Assembly (NCBI GenBank): GCA_944391215.1
Contig: CALXSR010000045.1
Span: forward strand, 1 to 39,553
Reading direction: 5' to 3'
Source: an uncultured Clostridia bacterium
GTDB lineage: Bacteria; Bacillota; Dehalobacteriia; UBA4068; CALXSR01
Length of the DNA: 39,553 nt
A program made the position numbers and the translations under genes. Positions within the stretch are counted from its first letter, which is position 1. Each line of letters begins with the position of its first letter. Shown piece after piece: positions 25,894 to 33,984 of the stretch. The notes beneath the pieces were generated by a model, which saw only the letters and a program-made list of their open reading frames with translations, did not search any database and was not told where the DNA came from.

Positions 25894-26221
25894 TTTAGAA
25901 ATTCAGCGGCTAAATGCTGCTTACCGTGGGAAGGACAAACCCACGGATGTTCTTTCTTTTGCCTTTTTGGATGATGAGGAAGATTGTTTTTTGCCTGGAC
26001 AAGAAATGAATTTGCCGTTAGGGGATATCATTATTTCTGCAGAAACCGCTCAAAGGCAAGCCTGCGAATATGGTCATAGCATAAAAAGAGAAATGATTTT
26101 TCTTTTTGTGCACGGTTTATTACATCTTTGTGGATATGACCATATCGAAGAAGAGGATCGAGTGCAAATGCGGCAAATGGAAGATGCCATTATGGGGCGT
26201 TTGCATATTATGAGGGAATAA
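25742..26221 (+). CDS. ybeY: Endoribonuclease YbeY (rRNA maturation factor)
   Basis: YbeY is a metal-dependent RNase needed for 16S rRNA 3'-end processing and ribosome quality control. The zinc motif HGLLHLCGYDH places His124, His128 and His134. YRGKDKPTDVLSFAF is the other family signature. ATG 25742 is preferred: AAGGAGA lies upstream, and the 43 residues before the first beta strand match normal N-terminal length (159 aa total). This start overlaps pgpH by 152 nt. Other in-frame ATGs (25796 and later) would shorten the overlap but lose conserved length. dgkA starts two bases after the stop. Confidence 0.93.
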   Translation: MQLLLNNPLNLYPGQVGKMDFYRAALMTCKLINMNPRIQKQVEISLTITNDLEIQRLNAAYRGKDKPTDVLSFAFLDDEEDCFLPGQEMNLPLGDIIISAETAQRQACEYGHSIKREMIFLFVHGLLHLCGYDHIEEEDRVQMRQMEDAIMGRLHIMRE

Positions 26222-26223
26222 AT

Positions 26224-26592
26224 ATGCCTAGAAGTGTAAAAAGTATTTTTACTAGTGCCGGCGATGGGATATATAGAGCCTTTTTACAAGAAAAAAATAT
26301 GAAAGTACATGGAATAGCGGCAATAGCCGCTTTGCTTTTAGCTGGTATATTGCAAATTGGTATGGTAAAGACTGCAATTATATTGCTTTGCATTGCTTTC
26401 GTGTTTGCTGTCGAATTAATGAACACCGCTTTGGAGGTTTTTATTGATTTTATCGTAGAAGAAGAGTATTATTGGGCGGCCGCCAAAGCAAAAGATATGG
26501 CTGCCGGCGCTGTATTATGTGCAGCGATATTTGCTCTTTTTATAGGATTGCTTTTTTTCCTTCCTCCTATATGGATATTATTAACGAGGTGA
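26224..26592 (+). CDS. dgkA: Diacylglycerol/undecaprenol kinase family protein
   Basis: Gram-positive DgkA homologues mostly phosphorylate undecaprenol, feeding the lipid carrier pool for cell-wall synthesis. The 122-aa integral membrane protein has three hydrophobic helices. It carries ELMNTALEVFIDFI and AAAKAKDMAAGAV, the catalytic and lipid-binding signatures of the family. Glu and Asn in ELMNTALE and Asp in KDMAAGAV are the expected metal/ATP residues. It is packed between ybeY and the DUF502 gene with 2-3 nt gaps, as in B. subtilis (ybeY-dgkA-cdd). The lipid substrate is assigned from the family. Confidence 0.93.
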   Translation: MPRSVKSIFTSAGDGIYRAFLQEKNMKVHGIAAIAALLLAGILQIGMVKTAIILLCIAFVFAVELMNTALEVFIDFIVEEEYYWAAAKAKDMAAGAVLCAAIFALFIGLLFFLPPIWILLTR

Positions 26593-26595
26593 AGC

Positions 26596-27282
26596 ATGAA
26601 ATATTCCGTTGGGGAAGCATTTAAGAAAAATTTAAAAACGGGGCTTATGGCATTTTTACCAGTATTGGTTACCGTTTATTTGGTCGCCCTTTTTATTAAG
26701 TTGATTTTTAATAATGCTTTGGTTGAAGTTGTAAACGATGCTTTGTTCTATGCTTATGGTTTTCGAATACCATTTTTAGGACCGATTATTTTTATTGCCT
26801 TTTTGCTACTATTGGGCCTTTTTGCAAATAAGGTAGTAAAAACCAAGTTTTTTTCTGTAGCAGAAAAGCTAATTGCTAAAATGCCTATGGTTGGCGTTAT
26901 TTATCGTTGTACCAGACAGGTGGTGCATTCTTTTCGCCATCAAAGCCTGGCATTTAAGCATGCTTGTACTGTTGAATATCCGGCAAAAGGAATTTATTCT
27001 GTTGGTTTTATTACCGGAAAATCACTAGGCTCTGCTTATCATTGTGAAGAAGAAGTGTTATACAAGGTTTTTTTACCAACAACCCCAAACCCTACTTCCG
27101 GCATGTTGCGTTTGTTTCCAGAAAAGGATGTGCGCATTTTAGAAATGCCGGTTGAAGAAGCTTTAAAAATGTTGGTATCAGCCGGTATTGTTGATGTTGG
27201 GGCTTATCACGAAGAGAAACAAGAAATTGCAGAAACTGTTTTTAAAGGAGATACGATATGCGTCAAAAATCAAGATACTTGA
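26596..27282 (+). CDS. DUF502 family membrane protein
   Basis: This is a 228-aa membrane protein of the widespread DUF502 family, with no firm function. Two hydrophobic helices are visible (about 16-37 and 54-76; GLMAFLPVLVTVYLV and FLGPIIFIAFLLLLGLF). A soluble C-terminal domain contains PMVGVIYRCTRQVVHSF and the typical FLPTTPNPTSGML motif. ATG 26596 lies four bases after the dgkA stop, with a GAGGTGA site inside the dgkA end. The 3' end overlaps the following lipoprotein gene by 25 nt. This gene is absent between dgkA and cdd in B. subtilis. Confidence 0.92.
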   Translation: MKYSVGEAFKKNLKTGLMAFLPVLVTVYLVALFIKLIFNNALVEVVNDALFYAYGFRIPFLGPIIFIAFLLLLGLFANKVVKTKFFSVAEKLIAKMPMVGVIYRCTRQVVHSFRHQSLAFKHACTVEYPAKGIYSVGFITGKSLGSAYHCEEEVLYKVFLPTTPNPTSGMLRLFPEKDVRILEMPVEEALKMLVSAGIVDVGAYHEEKQEIAETVFKGDTICVKNQDT

Positions 27283-28295
27283 TTTTTATCCCTATTTTTA
27301 TAATGGCATTGTTTTTGGGAGCATGTGGGAAAGCGGGAAAATCCGTTTCTTTCTCGGGAGAGGAACCAAAACCAATTATTTATTGTCCATTAGATCATGT
27401 TGAACTGGAGGAAATGCCGGTACGACCGATTATTGTAACCATTGGCAATAGCCCTGGCGCTAGACCACAAAGTGGTATTTCTGATGCCGATATTTTATAT
27501 GAGATTCCGGCAGAAGGCGGTGTTAGCCGCTATTTGGCTGTTTTTTATCATGGGCAAGCAGATAAAATTGGTCCGGTGCGTAGCGCTAGACCTTACTTAA
27601 TTGATATTGCTCGAGAATATCAAGGGGTATATATTCATGCGGGAGGTAGTAACGACGCGATTACATATTTAGCTAAAAATGTGATACCTTATATCAATCA
27701 AATCAATCATAGCAGCGGATTTTGGAGAGATAAAAGTAGAAAGGCGCCGCATAATTTATATACCTCCAGTGATAACTTGGTACAGGAGCTTACCGCAAAA
27801 AAATGGTGGCAAAAAAAAGAAGTGCAAGCTTTTTCTTTTGCTGAAGATGTATCTTTACCACAAAAAACGCAGGGGGATATTGAAGTATCCTATTTGTCTT
27901 CTAAAGTGCGCTATACTTATGATACAGAAAAAGAATGTTATTGGCGTTATATTGGAAAAGAAAAATGCATAGATGAAAATAGTCAGGAGCAGTTGGCAGT
28001 AAGTAATATTATTGTGCAGAAAGTAAAGTCCAAGGTTTTGGATCAGGAAGGGCGTTTATCGATTGATTTAGTCGGTTCTGGAGAAGCATATTTTTTTACT
28101 AAGGGTGGTTTTACTGCATGTACTTGGCAAAAAGATGATTTAAACAGTCGAACCGTTTATTTATTAGCAGATGGTAGCGAAATTACTTTGACTCCTGGTA
28201 AAACGTGGATTCAAATCATAGACCAAAATACTAATTTGCAATATGAAATTGTTGCTGAACAAGCGGAACAAAAGGATCATAAAAATGGCTTATAA
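27258..28295 (+). CDS. DUF3048 (YerB-like) lipoprotein
   Basis: This 345-aa protein carries a lipoprotein signal: a basic start, a hydrophobic stretch (residues 8-20) and the lipobox FLGAC with Cys22. The mature part is DUF3048 (about 55-330), with PARPIIV-like and SPGARPQSGISDADILYEIP segments, then KIGPVRSARPYLIDIA and HNLYTS. The family resembles B. subtilis YerB, whose function is not known. ATG 27258 follows AAAGGAGA and overlaps the end of the DUF502 gene by 25 nt. Its own end overlaps cdd by 11 nt, so all three are likely translated from one mRNA. Confidence 0.93.
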   Translation: MRQKSRYLIFIPIFIMALFLGACGKAGKSVSFSGEEPKPIIYCPLDHVELEEMPVRPIIVTIGNSPGARPQSGISDADILYEIPAEGGVSRYLAVFYHGQADKIGPVRSARPYLIDIAREYQGVYIHAGGSNDAITYLAKNVIPYINQINHSSGFWRDKSRKAPHNLYTSSDNLVQELTAKKWWQKKEVQAFSFAEDVSLPQKTQGDIEVSYLSSKVRYTYDTEKECYWRYIGKEKCIDENSQEQLAVSNIIVQKVKSKVLDQEGRLSIDLVGSGEAYFFTKGGFTACTWQKDDLNSRTVYLLADGSEITLTPGKTWIQIIDQNTNLQYEIVAEQAEQKDHKNGL

Positions 28296-28689
28296 AAAAG
28301 AAGATTTAATAAAAAAAGCACACAGTATGAAATCCTATGCCTATGCCCCTTATTCGCATTTTGCAGTAGGGGCAGTTTTACAATGTCAGGATGGAAATAT
28401 TTATACTGGTTGTAATATAGAAAATGCCTCCTATGGTTTAACCCGTTGTGCGGAACAAGTTGCCGTATTAAAGGCGATTTCTGAGGGGAATAAGGAGTTT
28501 ATGGCCATTGCTGTATGTAGCAGTGACAAGGCATTTCCTTATCCCTGCGGATCATGTTTGCAAATATTAGCAGAATTTGCTCCTGATTTAACAATATATT
28601 TAAGCAATGGCTGGGGAGCAGAAAAAGAATTCCTGCTGTCAGAACTATTGCCTTATGCTTTTACCTTAAAAGAGAAAGAAGGAAAATAG
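28285..28689 (+). CDS. cdd: Cytidine deaminase
   Basis: Cdd deaminates cytidine and deoxycytidine to uridine forms in pyrimidine salvage. The 134-aa product has the zinc site CAEQ (Cys55, with catalytic Glu57) and PCGSC (Cys88, Cys91), plus YAPYSHFAVGAVL at the substrate pocket and GCNIENASYG. ATG 28285 is chosen for its AAAGGA site and the usual length; the longer open frame back to 28243 overlaps the lipoprotein gene. Gln replaces the common Arg after Glu57, and Leu follows Cys91 where Arg is common. Neither change removes a catalytic residue. era begins directly at the next base. Confidence 0.95.
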   Translation: MAYKKEDLIKKAHSMKSYAYAPYSHFAVGAVLQCQDGNIYTGCNIENASYGLTRCAEQVAVLKAISEGNKEFMAIAVCSSDKAFPYPCGSCLQILAEFAPDLTIYLSNGWGAEKEFLLSELLPYAFTLKEKEGK

Positions 28690-29592
28690 ATGGTAGAACA
28701 AAATTATAAATCTGGCTTTGTCGCTTTGATTGGGCGTCCTAATGCGGGAAAATCTACCTTATTAAATCGTATTTTAGGGCAAAAGGTGGTTATCACTTCT
28801 GATAAACCGCAAACAACCCGTAAAGGGATTAGCGGTATTTATACGACTGATACTATGCAGGTTGTTTTTATTGATACTCCCGGGGTGCATAAACCGCAAC
28901 ATAAGCTTGGAGAGTACATGATGACGGAAACGAACTATGCTTTGAAAGATGCGGATGTGATTTTTTATTTGGTTGATACTACCGTTTCTTTTGGGCCTGG
29001 GGAAGAATATATTATTAGACGATTGCAGGATTCTAAAAAAACAGTTTTTTTACTTTTAAATAAAATTGATTTGTTGCCAAAAGAAAAGATTTTATCTTTC
29101 ATTGCTTTTTATCAAAATAAGATGCAATTTGCGGAAATCGTGCCCATTTCAGCGGCAAAAGGGGATCAAGTGGTAGCATTATTGCAGCTTTTGGCCAAAT
29201 ATTTGCCAAATGGCCCGCAATATTACCCGGAAGATATAGTAACAGAGGTGCAGGAGCGGGAAATTGCAGCAGAATTGATTCGTGAGAAAGCTCTTTTATT
29301 AACGAGAGATGAAATACCTCATGCCTTGGCGGTAGAAGTGTTAGAGATGAAAGAAAGAGCAAATGGCACTGTTTATATTGGTGCAAATATTTATGTGGAA
29401 AGGGAATCGCAAAAAGGCATCCTTATCGGTAAAAAAGGAGAAATGTTAAAAAAAATAGGCTCTCTTGCTCGGCCAGAAATTGAAGAAATGCTGGATGCAA
29501 AAGTATTTTTGGAATTATGGGTGAAAATACGTGCGGATTGGCGTAATAATCAATATAGTCTAAATGATTTTGGCTTTCATCAAGGTAGGTAA
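28690..29592 (+). CDS. era: GTPase Era
   Basis: Era is an essential GTPase that binds the 3' end of 16S rRNA during 30S assembly. The 300-aa product has G1 GRPNAGKST (residues 15-23), effector loop PQTTRKGISGI, G3 DTPG and G4 NKID. The C-terminal KH domain contains GILIGKKGEMLKKIGSLAR. ATG 28690 follows the cdd stop codon immediately. It keeps its conserved neighbours ybeY, cdd and recO, which links 16S rRNA maturation functions in one operon. Confidence 0.98.
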   Translation: MVEQNYKSGFVALIGRPNAGKSTLLNRILGQKVVITSDKPQTTRKGISGIYTTDTMQVVFIDTPGVHKPQHKLGEYMMTETNYALKDADVIFYLVDTTVSFGPGEEYIIRRLQDSKKTVFLLLNKIDLLPKEKILSFIAFYQNKMQFAEIVPISAAKGDQVVALLQLLAKYLPNGPQYYPEDIVTEVQEREIAAELIREKALLLTRDEIPHALAVEVLEMKERANGTVYIGANIYVERESQKGILIGKKGEMLKKIGSLARPEIEEMLDAKVFLELWVKIRADWRNNQYSLNDFGFHQGR

Positions 29593-29597
29593 GAAAT

Positions 29598-30359
29598 ATG
29601 GCCAATAGTTTTAACGTAGAAGGTGTGGTTATAAAAGGTACTGACTATGGAGAAACAGATCGTATTATTACCCTTTTTACCAAGGAAAATGGCAAAGTAC
29701 ATGGTTTGGCAAAAGGAGTACGGAAGGGCAAAAGCCGTTTGCGCGGTGCCGTACAGCTTTTTACTCATGGCCGCTTTTCTATGGTGAAAGGGAAAAGCTT
29801 GGATTTGTTAACGCAAGGAGAAATTATAGATCCATTTTTATTGTTAAAAGAAGATTTGACAAAAATTGCCTATGCCTCGTATTTTGCGGAATTATTACGC
29901 AATAGTTGTGAAGAAAATAAAGCGCAACCACAGGTTTTTATTTTAACTTTGGCTGCTTTTTCTTTTTTGGAAGAAAATATGAATCCGGAATTGGTGGCGC
30001 GTTTTTTTGAACTACGTCTTTTGCATTATTTAGGTTATAGTCCTCTTTTGGAGCAATGTTCTTATTGCGGTCGCCGTATTGCAAACAGTCAATTTTATAT
30101 GACCCCGTGGCGGGGCGGAGTAACTTGCGCTTCTTGTATGGCAAAAAACAATTTATCTGGTCAGCGGTTAAGCGCTGGCAGTATTATGATGATGAACAAA
30201 TTGATGAAAACGGATTTAAGCAAAATAGGAACCCTAAAGCCATCTGCCCAATCATTAAATGAGATGGCGGACGCTTTAGCTGCCTATTGGGCGTACTATT
30301 TAGATGGCGCCTTGCAAATAAGACAAATGTTGATGGATTTGCTTGGAGAACATGCATAA
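29598..30359 (+). CDS. recO: DNA repair protein RecO
   Basis: RecO works with RecF and RecR to load RecA on SSB-coated single-stranded DNA. The 253-aa product has an N-terminal OB-fold (about 1-80; VEGVVIKGTDYGETDRIITL). The helical C-terminal domain carries a zinc knuckle at Cys154, Cys157, Cys177 and Cys180 (CSYC...CASC). ATG 29598 lies 5 nt after era. No terminator lies between recO and the DUF4342 gene 47 nt downstream. Confidence 0.96.
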   Translation: MANSFNVEGVVIKGTDYGETDRIITLFTKENGKVHGLAKGVRKGKSRLRGAVQLFTHGRFSMVKGKSLDLLTQGEIIDPFLLLKEDLTKIAYASYFAELLRNSCEENKAQPQVFILTLAAFSFLEENMNPELVARFFELRLLHYLGYSPLLEQCSYCGRRIANSQFYMTPWRGGVTCASCMAKNNLSGQRLSAGSIMMMNKLMKTDLSKIGTLKPSAQSLNEMADALAAYWAYYLDGALQIRQMLMDLLGEHA

Positions 30360-30406
30360 TAATTTGCTTCCTGGAGATAAATAATAAAAAACAGGGAGTG
30401 AAAAAA

Positions 30407-30817
30407 ATGAAAGAATTATTGACGCAATTGGATGAAATTATTAGCCGTACCGGAGTTAGTTATGCCAAAGCTAAAGAAGTTTTAGAGGCGCATGACGGCG
30501 ATGTTTTACAAGCTATTATTGCCATAGAACAGGAAAATGAGAAAGATGCAAGTTTTTGTGCTTTAAAAGAAATGATGGAAAAAAGTAAAAATAGCAAAAT
30601 TAAAATTTTAAAAGATGGTCAGCAAATTGGTGAAATTCCGTTGACAGCTGGTATTGTTGGTTTGGTAGGTACTTTGATGTTGCCGCGTTTTACTGCGGTA
30701 GGGGCTGTTGGCTCCTTGGCGGCTATTTTTAATAATATTTCTATGCAAATTGAAAAGCCAACCGAAAAAAATGAAACAAAAGAGGCTTTTACAGGTAGTC
30801 AAACATTGACAGTGTAA
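30407..30817 (+). CDS. DUF4342 family protein with UBA-like N-terminus
   Basis: The 136-aa product begins with a UBA/TS-N-like helical bundle (about residues 1-45, SRTGVSYAKAKEVLEAHDGD). A DUF4342-type segment follows, with a hydrophobic Gly-rich stretch (about 75-105, TAGIVGLVGTLMLPRF), and a polar tail comes last. UBA-like domains of this kind occur in EF-Ts and in proteins near translation genes, but no function is established for the family. ATG 30407 follows GGGAG; the open frame extends back to 30287 inside recO without a ribosome-binding site. Its stop codon overlaps the glyQ promoter -35 region. Confidence 0.88.
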   Translation: MKELLTQLDEIISRTGVSYAKAKEVLEAHDGDVLQAIIAIEQENEKDASFCALKEMMEKSKNSKIKILKDGQQIGEIPLTAGIVGLVGTLMLPRFTAVGAVGSLAAIFNNISMQIEKPTEKNETKEAFTGSQTLTV

Positions 30818-30834
30818 TTTTCTTCTAGTAAAAT
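30806..30834 (+). promoter_or_regulatory. Strong sigma-A promoter of glyQ-glyS
   Basis: TTGACA (30806-30811) and TAAAAT (30829-30834) are separated by exactly 17 nt. The -35 overlaps the last codons of the DUF4342 gene. Initiation is expected near 30841, which places the whole leader and its terminator inside the transcript. Confidence 0.85.
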
Positions 30835-30840
30835 ATAAAG

Positions 30841-30928
30841 GATAATACGGGAGTTGTTCCCTTTGTCCTGAAAAAGGGATTTTGGTTCGGTAGCCCCTCA
30901 TTCCGTATCGGAAGAGGGGTATTTTTTT
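30841..30928 (+). promoter_or_regulatory. Attenuator-like leader RNA of glyQ-glyS, non-T-box
   Basis: This leader runs from the predicted start to the end of the terminator, about 88 nt. It can form a hairpin TCCCTTT (30858-30864)/AAAGGGA (30873-30879). ATACGGGA (30845-30852) can pair with TTCCGTAT (30901-30908). The second segment is also the top of the terminator stem, so the two folds exclude each other. No T-box sequence (AGGGTGGNACCGCG type) or room for a T-box specifier stem is visible. The regulating signal is unknown. Confidence 0.6.
30894..30928 (+). terminator. Terminator in the glyQ leader
   Basis: CCCCTC (30894-30899) pairs with GAGGGG (30914-30919), and TTCCG (30901-30905) with CGGAA (30909-30913), giving 11 bp with one bulged A and a 3-nt loop. 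Seven T residues follow (30922-30928). The glyQ ribosome-binding site GAGGAGGAG lies just after. Confidence 0.88.
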
Positions 30929-30944
30929 GTGAGGAGGAGAGTCC

Positions 30945-31871
30945 ATGAATTTTCAGGAGTTGATATTAGCTCTGAACAAATTCTGGGGGGAAAAAGGTTG
31001 CATTATTTTACAACCCTATGATATGGAGAAAGGCGCTGGTACGATGAATCCAGCCACTTTTTTGCGGGCTTTAGGTCCGGAACCTTGGAATGTTGCTTAT
31101 GTGGAACCGTCTAGACGACCTACGGATGGTCGTTATGGGGAAAACCCCAATCGTTTACAGCATTATTTTCAATATCAGGTTATTTTGAAACCATCTCCCT
31201 CTAATGTGCAAGAAATGTATTTGGAAAGTTTAGAAGCAATCGGGATTGATCCTTTACAACATGATATTCGTTTTGTGGAAGATAACTGGGAATCTCCAAC
31301 TTTGGGAGCCTGGGGACTGGGCTGGGAAGTTTGGTTGGATGGTATGGAAGTAACACAATTTACCTATTTCCAACAATGCGGCGGGATTGACTGTAATCCT
31401 GTTTGTGCAGAAATTACTTATGGCATTGAACGTCTGGCTATGTTTATTCAAAAAGTGGATAGTGTTTATGATGTAAAATGGGTAAATGATATTACTTATG
31501 GAGATGTATACCATCAAAATGAAGTAGATTATTCTCATTATAATTTTGAAGTGGCCGATACCGATATGCTGTTTCAATTATTCAATATGTATGAAGCGGA
31601 AGTTGCCCGCATTATTGAAAAAGGTTATGTACAACCGGCTTATGATTATGCGTTAAAATGTTCGCATACCTTTAATTTACTGGATGCCAGGGGGGCAATT
31701 TCTGTTACAGAGCGGCAAAGTTTTATTGCTAGAGTTAGAAATTTAGCTAAATTGTGTGCGGCGGCTTATGTGGCGCAAAGAGAAGCTTTGAACTATCCTA
31801 TGCTGAAAGATGAGGCAAGAAGAGCTGCTTTAGGCTTAAATCCTTTGGGAAAGGAGAAAAAAAATGGCTAA
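30945..31871 (+). CDS. glyQ: Glycyl-tRNA synthetase alpha subunit
   Basis: GlyQ is the catalytic subunit of the alpha2-beta2 bacterial GlyRS. The 308-aa product starts with the conserved [20 protein letters not shown] and contains [38 protein letters not shown], and [18 protein letters not shown] of the class II active site. ATG 30945 follows GAGGAGGAG just past the leader terminator. glyS overlaps it by 8 nt. Expression probably depends on read-through of the leader. Confidence 0.99.
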   Translation: MNFQELILALNKFWGEKGCIILQPYDMEKGAGTMNPATFLRALGPEPWNVAYVEPSRRPTDGRYGENPNRLQHYFQYQVILKPSPSNVQEMYLESLEAIGIDPLQHDIRFVEDNWESPTLGAWGLGWEVWLDGMEVTQFTYFQQCGGIDCNPVCAEITYGIERLAMFIQKVDSVYDVKWVNDITYGDVYHQNEVDYSHYNFEVADTDMLFQLFNMYEAEVARIIEKGYVQPAYDYALKCSHTFNLLDARGAISVTERQSFIARVRNLAKLCAAAYVAQREALNYPMLKDEARRAALGLNPLGKEKKNG

Positions 31872-33945
31872 AGATTTATTATGGGAAATTGGTACAGAAG
31901 AAATCCCGGCGCGTTTTATGGAACCGGCTTTAAAGCAATTGGGGGACTTGGCTTCTAATGCGCTGAAAGAGAATCGTTTATCTTATGCTGATTTGCGGGT
32001 TTATGGCACACCCAGACGGTTGGCTTTATTGGTAAGCGGTTTAGCGGAAGCACAGGAAGATTTAAACCAAGAGGTTCGCGGACCTGCGCAAAAAGCAGCT
32101 TTTGATGAAAATGGCAATCCAACGAAAGCATTACAAGGCTTTTGCCGTGGGCAAGGGGTAGATGTGCAGGGCGTTACCATAAAAGAAGTGAATAGCGTTC
32201 CTTATTGCTTTGTCCAAAAAAGCAGTAAAGGGGAAAAAACGGCAAGTATCTTGCCGCAAATTTTGGTGCATATTACCCAGAAATTATATTTTCCCAAACC
32301 GATGCGCTGGGCTTATGAAGAAATGCGTTTTGCAAGACCTATCCGCTGGCTCATTGCTTTATACGGGAAGGATATTTTACCGATTACTTTAGGTGGCATT
32401 ACTGCTGGAAATACCACACGCGGACATCGTTTTTTAAGTCATGGCGATATTGTTATTACAGAGGCCAAAGAATATGTTGCCAAATTAGCGGAACAGTATG
32501 TTATTGTGGATCAAGAGCAAAGAAAAACAATGATTTGGCAACAGATTCAAGAAAAAGCGAAATCTTTGGCAGGGGAAGTAAAAGAAGACGGCGAATTATT
32601 GGAAGAAATCACGTATCTGGTGGAATATCCAACTGCCTTAGTTGGTAAAATTGAAGATAGGTACCTTTCTTTACCGCCGGAACTTATCATTACGCCTATG
32701 CGCGAACATCAACGCTATTTCCCTGTTTATGATAAAGATAGTAAATTGTTACCTTTTTTTATTACGGTACGCAATGGTTTGGCCGATCATTTAGATATTG
32801 TTGCGGAAGGTAATGAGAAAGTTTTACGTGCTCGTTTGGATGACGCGGCTTTTTTCTGGCAGGAAGATCTGAAAAAAAGCTTGGATGATAATGTGCAGAA
32901 GTTGCAAAATGTTGTTTTCCATGAAAGTTTAGGTAGTATCTATGATAAGGTTACAAGGATACAAAAGATAGCTGCTTGGTTGGCTGCTGAACTAAAAATT
33001 ACAGACAGTGAAACGATAAAAGATATTACCCGGGCCGCCTTTTTAGCAAAAGCAGATTTGGTAAGTAATGCGGTATATGAATTCACAGAACTACAGGGTA
33101 TTATGGGATATTATTATGCACTGCAAGCTGGGGAGAAAAAGGATGTTGCAGAAGCAATTCGCGATCATTATCGGCCGCGTTTTGCAGGTGATGATTTGCC
33201 TGTAAATATTGCCGGACAATTGGTGGCGATTGCCGATAAATTAGATAGCTTATGTGGTTTATTTTCCGTTGGTCTCATTCCTACCGGTAGCCAAGATCCT
33301 TATGCATTAAGAAGACAAGCGATGGGAATTACACAGATTATACTAGCCAATGGCTTCCATTTATCCATTGCGAAAATGGCTTCTTTTTCCTATGATTTGT
33401 TGGCGGAAAAGAATCAGCTGCAAATGAGTAAAGAAGAGTTGCAACGAAATATAAGCGCCTTTTTTGCTCAAAGATTGGAAAATGTACTTAGTGAAAAAGG
33501 GATAAGCTATGATACGATAAAAGCTGTTATGGCCTTTGGCATTGACGATATACTTACGATTTGGCAAAAAGCTGTTGCTTTACAAGCTTTTCGGCAAAAG
33601 GATGGTTTACAAGAATTATTAGCTGGTTTTACAAGAGCTGCCAATTTGGCTAACAATGCGACAGAAATGATAGTAGAACCTACTCTATTTACTGATAAGG
33701 CAGAAAACGATTTATATGATTCTTATCAAAAGGCGCAAGAAATAGCAGCAACGGCACAGCAAAAGGAAGATTATGAGAAAATATTAGATGCGGTAAGCTC
33801 TTTACGCAATGATATCGACGCTTTCTTTACTGCCGTTATGGTAATGGATAAAGAAGAAAAGATAAAAAACAACCGATTAGCCTTACTCAAACAGATTACA
33901 TTGCTTGCGTATCAAGTGGGTGACCTCTCTTTATTGGTTGTTTAA
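31864..33945 (+). CDS. glyS: Glycyl-tRNA synthetase beta subunit
   Basis: GlyS binds tRNA-Gly and completes the alpha2-beta2 enzyme. The 693-aa product has the usual length and begins [19 protein letters not shown]. It contains [35 protein letters not shown] and the HD-like segment around [13 protein letters not shown]. The C-terminal part has the anticodon-binding DALR-type helical region ([19 protein letters not shown]). It overlaps glyQ by 8 nt, with AAAGGAG inside the end of glyQ, so the subunits are translationally coupled. Confidence 0.98.
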   Translation: MAKDLLWEIGTEEIPARFMEPALKQLGDLASNALKENRLSYADLRVYGTPRRLALLVSGLAEAQEDLNQEVRGPAQKAAFDENGNPTKALQGFCRGQGVDVQGVTIKEVNSVPYCFVQKSSKGEKTASILPQILVHITQKLYFPKPMRWAYEEMRFARPIRWLIALYGKDILPITLGGITAGNTTRGHRFLSHGDIVITEAKEYVAKLAEQYVIVDQEQRKTMIWQQIQEKAKSLAGEVKEDGELLEEITYLVEYPTALVGKIEDRYLSLPPELIITPMREHQRYFPVYDKDSKLLPFFITVRNGLADHLDIVAEGNEKVLRARLDDAAFFWQEDLKKSLDDNVQKLQNVVFHESLGSIYDKVTRIQKIAAWLAAELKITDSETIKDITRAAFLAKADLVSNAVYEFTELQGIMGYYYALQAGEKKDVAEAIRDHYRPRFAGDDLPVNIAGQLVAIADKLDSLCGLFSVGLIPTGSQDPYALRRQAMGITQIILANGFHLSIAKMASFSYDLLAEKNQLQMSKEELQRNISAFFAQRLENVLSEKGISYDTIKAVMAFGIDDILTIWQKAVALQAFRQKDGLQELLAGFTRAANLANNATEMIVEPTLFTDKAENDLYDSYQKAQEIAATAQQKEDYEKILDAVSSLRNDIDAFFTAVMVMDKEEKIKNNRLALLKQITLLAYQVGDLSLLVV

Positions 33946-33984
33946 AATACGAAAAAATTTAATATTGAAAGGGTGAAGTTATGG

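Noticed and set aside
30841-30944. T-box riboswitch upstream of glyQ
   Set aside because: The conserved T-box sequence and antiterminator bulge context are not seen, and the leader is too short for a specifier stem. TGGT occurs at 30883-30886 but would not pair with a tRNA-Gly acceptor carrying U as discriminator.
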